Below, in pieces: positions 5,461 through 6,096 of a DNA stretch of 6,096 bases. The stretch is taken from contig CAZBBB010000138.1 of assembly GCA_964490005.1 (NCBI GenBank), forward strand, positions 1 through 6,096. The letters are read 5' to 3'. Both the position numbers and the translations under genes were made by a program. Positions within the stretch are counted from its first letter, which is position 1; each line of letters opens with the position of its first letter. The notes beneath the pieces are model-generated. The model saw only the letters and a list, made by a program, of their open reading frames with translations, was not told the DNA's origin and ran no database searches. The stretch comes from CAZBBB01 sp964490005 (lineage in GTDB: Bacteria > Planctomycetota > B15-G4).

Positions 5461-6096
5461 ATGGCCGCCCCCACCGACCGCGATCTCCGGCCGCCCCCCG
5501 AGGACGACGCCGCGCGACTCGTCGAACTCGTGGCGCAGGCCCTCGACCGGATCGAGTCCGACGGGCCGGCGGCGCTCGACGAGCTGTGCGCACGGCACCC
5601 GCAGCACGCGCAGGCCCTGCGCGAACGCGTCGGCCGACTCGCGCGCGTCGGGCTCGGCGCCCCCGCGCCCGCGGAGAGCGCGGCTCCCGAACGCCTCGGC
5701 GGCTTCAAGCTGCTGGCGCGCATCGGCGGCGGCGGCATGGGCGTCGTGCACCTGGCCGAACAGGAAGGCCTCGGGCGCCGCGTCGCGCTCAAGCTCGTGC
5801 GCCCCGAACAGCTCTGGTTTCCCGGCGCGCGCGAACGCTTCCGACGCGAGGTCGCCGCCCTGGCGCGGCTCGCGCATCCCGGCATCGTGCCCGTCTACGC
5901 GGGCGGCGAAGACGGCGGCGTCCCGTATCTCGCGATGGAACTCGTGCGCGGCGCCACGCTGGAGGAAGCGCTCGCCGCGCTGAGCGGCCGCGAGCCGGCG
6001 CGCCTGGCGGGCAGCGACCTGCGCGCCGCGGTGCGCGCCGCCATCGCCGCGCGTGACGCGGGCGGCGTGCTGTGCAACTGGTCGATGGCGCCGGAC
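5461..6096 (+). CDS. Ser/Thr protein kinase, N-terminal part (cut by the window edge; last 12 codons suspect)
   Basis: Hanks-type kinase that phosphorylates Ser/Thr on partner proteins; the divergent ECF sigma factor is the obvious candidate partner. Residues 1-79 are a helical N-terminal region (ALDRIESDGPAALDELC at 27-43, then HPQHAQALRERV) common before planctomycete kinase domains. The kinase domain starts at about 80. It has the glycine loop IGGGGMGVV (88-96), the VALK motif with Lys111, the helix-C Glu130 in RFRREV, HPGIVPVY at 139-146 and the hinge MELVRG at 159-164. After the hinge comes an Ala/Arg-rich stretch (171-200) that looks like an insert before the catalytic loop; HRD and DFG lie beyond the window. 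The ATG at 5461 has no clear ribosome binding site and no other in-frame ATG or GTG lies near. From codon 201 (base 6061) the sequence is an exact in-frame copy of exported-protein codons 79-90, so only residues 1-200 should be trusted as kinase. Confidence 0.93.
   Translation, partial: MAAPTDRDLRPPPEDDAARLVELVAQALDRIESDGPAALDELCARHPQHAQALRERVGRLARVGLGAPAPAESAAPERLGGFKLLARIGGGGMGVVHLAEQEGLGRRVALKLVRPEQLWFPGARERFRREVAALARLAHPGIVPVYAGGEDGGVPYLAMELVRGATLEEALAALSGREPARLAGSDLRAAVRAAIAARDAGGVLCNWSMAPD
6061..6096 (+). repeat. Second, inverted copy of the 36-bp duplication, fused in frame to the kinase gene
   Basis: These last 36 bases match the reverse complement of 4320-4355 at every position. The match begins exactly at a kinase codon boundary and is still running at the window edge. 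It encodes GGVLCNWSMAPD, which is exported-protein sequence and does not resemble any kinase motif. A library or assembly foldback chimera at a contig end is the simplest explanation; a real inverted repeat is possible. Confidence 0.97.

Noticed and set aside
5344..5877. N-terminal extension of the sigma factor by 178 residues
   Set aside because: The extension lies opposite the kinase gene, which has clear motifs, and carries no sigma homology. The ATG at 5343 gives a normal ECF length.

Overview
This is a very G+C-rich window from a bacterial chromosome, most likely a planctomycete (Planctomycetota) of a high-GC lineage. Three things point there. A divergent ECF sigma factor / Ser/Thr kinase pair is typical of that phylum. 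A secreted protein ends in a glycine-rich module with a LSNGL-type tail, which I remember from many planctomycete proteins. The kinase also has the long N-terminal helical region and the insert after the hinge that I associate with planctomycete kinases. The phylum call is from memory of family features, not from a search.

Layout from left to right: (1) minus strand, the N-terminal 169 residues of a biotin carboxylase subunit of an acyl-CoA carboxylase, running off the left edge; (2) minus strand, a complete Sec-exported S9D (glutamyl endopeptidase-like) serine peptidase of 818 residues with an intact Ser/Asp/His triad; (3) a 110-bp gap holding a perfect 14-bp inverted repeat; (4) minus strand, a complete 474-residue exported protein of unknown function; (5) minus strand, a complete 202-residue ECF sigma factor; (6) a 117-bp divergent intergenic region; (7) plus strand, the N-terminal part of a Ser/Thr protein kinase, running off the right edge. 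No gap exceeds 150 bp. I see no RNA gene, CRISPR array, insertion sequence or attachment site.

How the genes may work together: the sigma factor and the kinase form a plausible regulatory unit. In sigma region 2.2 the usual acidic motif DAED reads SASD, so two acidic positions are serines. This suggests, by analogy with kinase-activated ECF factors, that phosphorylation might supply the missing charge. The exported protein just downstream of the sigma factor is a candidate target or co-transcribed gene. The peptidase and the carboxylase look like ordinary exported-peptidase and acyl-CoA metabolism genes with no visible link to the pair.

The most striking anomaly is at the right end. The last 36 bases (6061-6096) are an exact reverse-complement copy of 4320-4355, inside the exported-protein gene. 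They join the kinase reading frame in frame, so the kinase appears to continue into residues 79-90 of the exported protein. A foldback or assembly chimera at a contig end is the most likely explanation. A real inverted repeat able to swap the 3' ends of two divergent genes is the interesting alternative.
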